Shown: in pieces, positions 4,359 to 5,227 of the stretch | Position numbering within the stretch: the stretch's first letter is position 1 | Layout: every line of letters begins with the position of its first letter | Assembly: GCA_946545505.1 (NCBI GenBank) | Contig: CAMNNN010000113.1 | Span: forward strand, 1 to 5,227 | Reading direction: 5' to 3' | DNA length: 5,227 nt | Origin: an uncultured Clostridia bacterium | GTDB lineage: Bacteria > Bacillota > Clostridia > Saccharofermentanales > Saccharofermentanaceae | The notes under the pieces: generated by a model | Told to the model about the DNA's origin: nothing | Databases searched by the model: none | What the model saw: the letters and a program-made list of their open reading frames with translations, nothing else | Made by a program: the position numbers and the translations under genes

Positions 4359-5216
4359 TTAACCGCCTGCGGTTCCCAACACAGCGGAAAATCCGAGGAA
4401 ATAGTATCTTCCGTTATATTCGAAACAGTAAAAACCCATGTGCCATAGATCAGTACCTTCTCCACGGTATGTTCCAAGGCTGACTTCATAGATATTGGGA
4501 AAAGCTTCCTCGAAGCCATCTACAAAATCTTCGTAAAAGTCATAACGCTCTGTCTCGAGATTTTCTTCAGAAACTACCTCCCAAGACGTTTGCTGTGTAT
4601 GGAAGGGGTTTACTCCGTCGGACATGGAATGATAGTAGAGCATTGCATACAGATCTTCGACAAATTCATCAGCATCCTCCATGTCTGGAATTTCACTTCT
4701 GAATGCTTCCGCATCAATATAGTCGTCTTCAAACTCGCCGTCTTCATCCAAAGGAATCCCCTGCTCCTCGGCTATATTGACAAGCCTTGCCATCAAGTTA
4801 CAGGACTCTTCCAGGTTTAATCCGCTCGCAAAATCCGTTTCGGCCTTGGAATAAAACGTATATGTCAGAATCGGATCATAGACACTGCTTAAATCGTTAT
4901 AGTTAAAGCCATTGTTAAGATAGTTCAAGACAATGGTATATAACTCGTAGATCGATCCTGCGCCTTCCGGGAATATGAATTCAACTGCTCCTTCAATCTG
5001 CGGCTGTGCAGCAGATGTCTCGCTTGATTCAGTCTCGTCGTGCCAGTAGCCGTCGTCGATAGTCTGATCAGGTTCGCCCTGACCATTTCCGATTTCTGCT
5101 TCTGTGCTATATTCGGTTGTCGTCTGTCTAGCATCCTGCTGGGATACTGTTGTTCCACATGCGGCCAAGATTGTCATCATAGAAGCCGCAAGCAGTATTG
5201 ATATTGCTTTCTTCAT
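4359..5216 (-). CDS. Secreted acidic lipoprotein of unknown function
   Basis: The 285-residue product starts with a lipoprotein signal peptide: MKK, a hydrophobic stretch (residues 4-18) and a lipobox LAAC with Cys20 as the lipidated residue. It should be anchored to the outer face of the cell membrane. Residues 21-75 are a Ser/Thr/Glu/Gln-rich linker. The folded part (about 78-285) is highly acidic, with helical segments such as EFVEDLYAMLYYHSMSDGV, and ends in strands: MGFYCFEYNGRYYFLGFSAV near 261-280. I do not recognise the domain; the final strands resemble those of small DUF-type lipoproteins in Firmicutes. The window has only 11 bases upstream of ATG 5216, so no ribosome binding site can be judged. 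A strong terminator follows. It is probably the last or only gene of its transcript. Confidence 0.85.
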   Translation of the reverse strand: MKKAISILLAASMMTILAACGTTVSQQDARQTTTEYSTEAEIGNGQGEPDQTIDDGYWHDETESSETSAAQPQIEGAVEFIFPEGAGSIYELYTIVLNYLNNGFNYNDLSSVYDPILTYTFYSKAETDFASGLNLEESCNLMARLVNIAEEQGIPLDEDGEFEDDYIDAEAFRSEIPDMEDADEFVEDLYAMLYYHSMSDGVNPFHTQQTSWEVVSEENLETERYDFYEDFVDGFEEAFPNIYEVSLGTYRGEGTDLWHMGFYCFEYNGRYYFLGFSAVLGTAGG

Positions 5217-5227
5217 AACTAATTACC

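Overview
The window looks like a chromosomal piece of a Gram-positive Clostridia bacterium, most likely a Lachnospiraceae/Butyrivibrio-type gut or rumen anaerobe. This is inferred from AGGAGG-type ribosome binding sites, TATAAT-type promoters, moderate GC content, and the style of the Sel1, Spx/ArsC, flavodoxin and TtcA-like proteins. All credible genes lie on the minus strand, so transcription runs from high to low coordinates. I see no tRNA, rRNA, CRISPR array, insertion sequence or phage gene.

Layout in order of transcription: (1) 5216-4359, a secreted acidic lipoprotein of unknown function, closed by a strong intrinsic terminator (4342-4311). (2) 4358-4061, a long leader region with a predicted promoter, a possible 14-residue leader peptide and a hairpin. 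(3) 4060-3641, an SseB-domain protein, coupled by a 2-nt gap to 3638-2844, an ADP-ribosylglycohydrolase (DraG/ARH family). (4) 2679-2425, a small unrecognised protein behind its own extended -10 promoter. (5) 2317-519, a tight four-gene operon behind a clear sigma-A promoter: Spx/ArsC-like thioredoxin-fold protein, a 42-residue double-CxxC zinc-ribbon protein, a short flavodoxin, and a TtcA-like PP-loop ATPase with cysteine motifs. (6) 247 to beyond position 1, the N-terminal part of a Sel1/TPR-type repeat protein, cut by the window edge.

The four-gene operon combines a thiol-redox protein, a flavin electron carrier, a metal-binding microprotein and a probable Fe-S, ATP-dependent RNA-thiolation enzyme. 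This suggests a redox or sulfur-transfer unit acting on tRNA or a related substrate. The SseB/ADP-ribosylglycohydrolase pair suggests reversal of ADP-ribosylation.

The most unusual signal is regulatory. The Sel1 gene and the SseB gene lie 3.8 kb apart and encode unrelated proteins, yet they have closely similar upstream regions. Each has a 16-bp box (GTCCCATTAwTmrCCC), then exactly 21 nt, then an extended -10 element inside a block with 24/30 identity. Each also has an identical 7-bp stem (GATCCCG/CGGGATC) about 25 nt before the start codon. A third copy of the box precedes the Spx operon promoter, placed 20 nt (about two helical turns) further from the -10. This points to a shared, undescribed regulator of the three transcription units.
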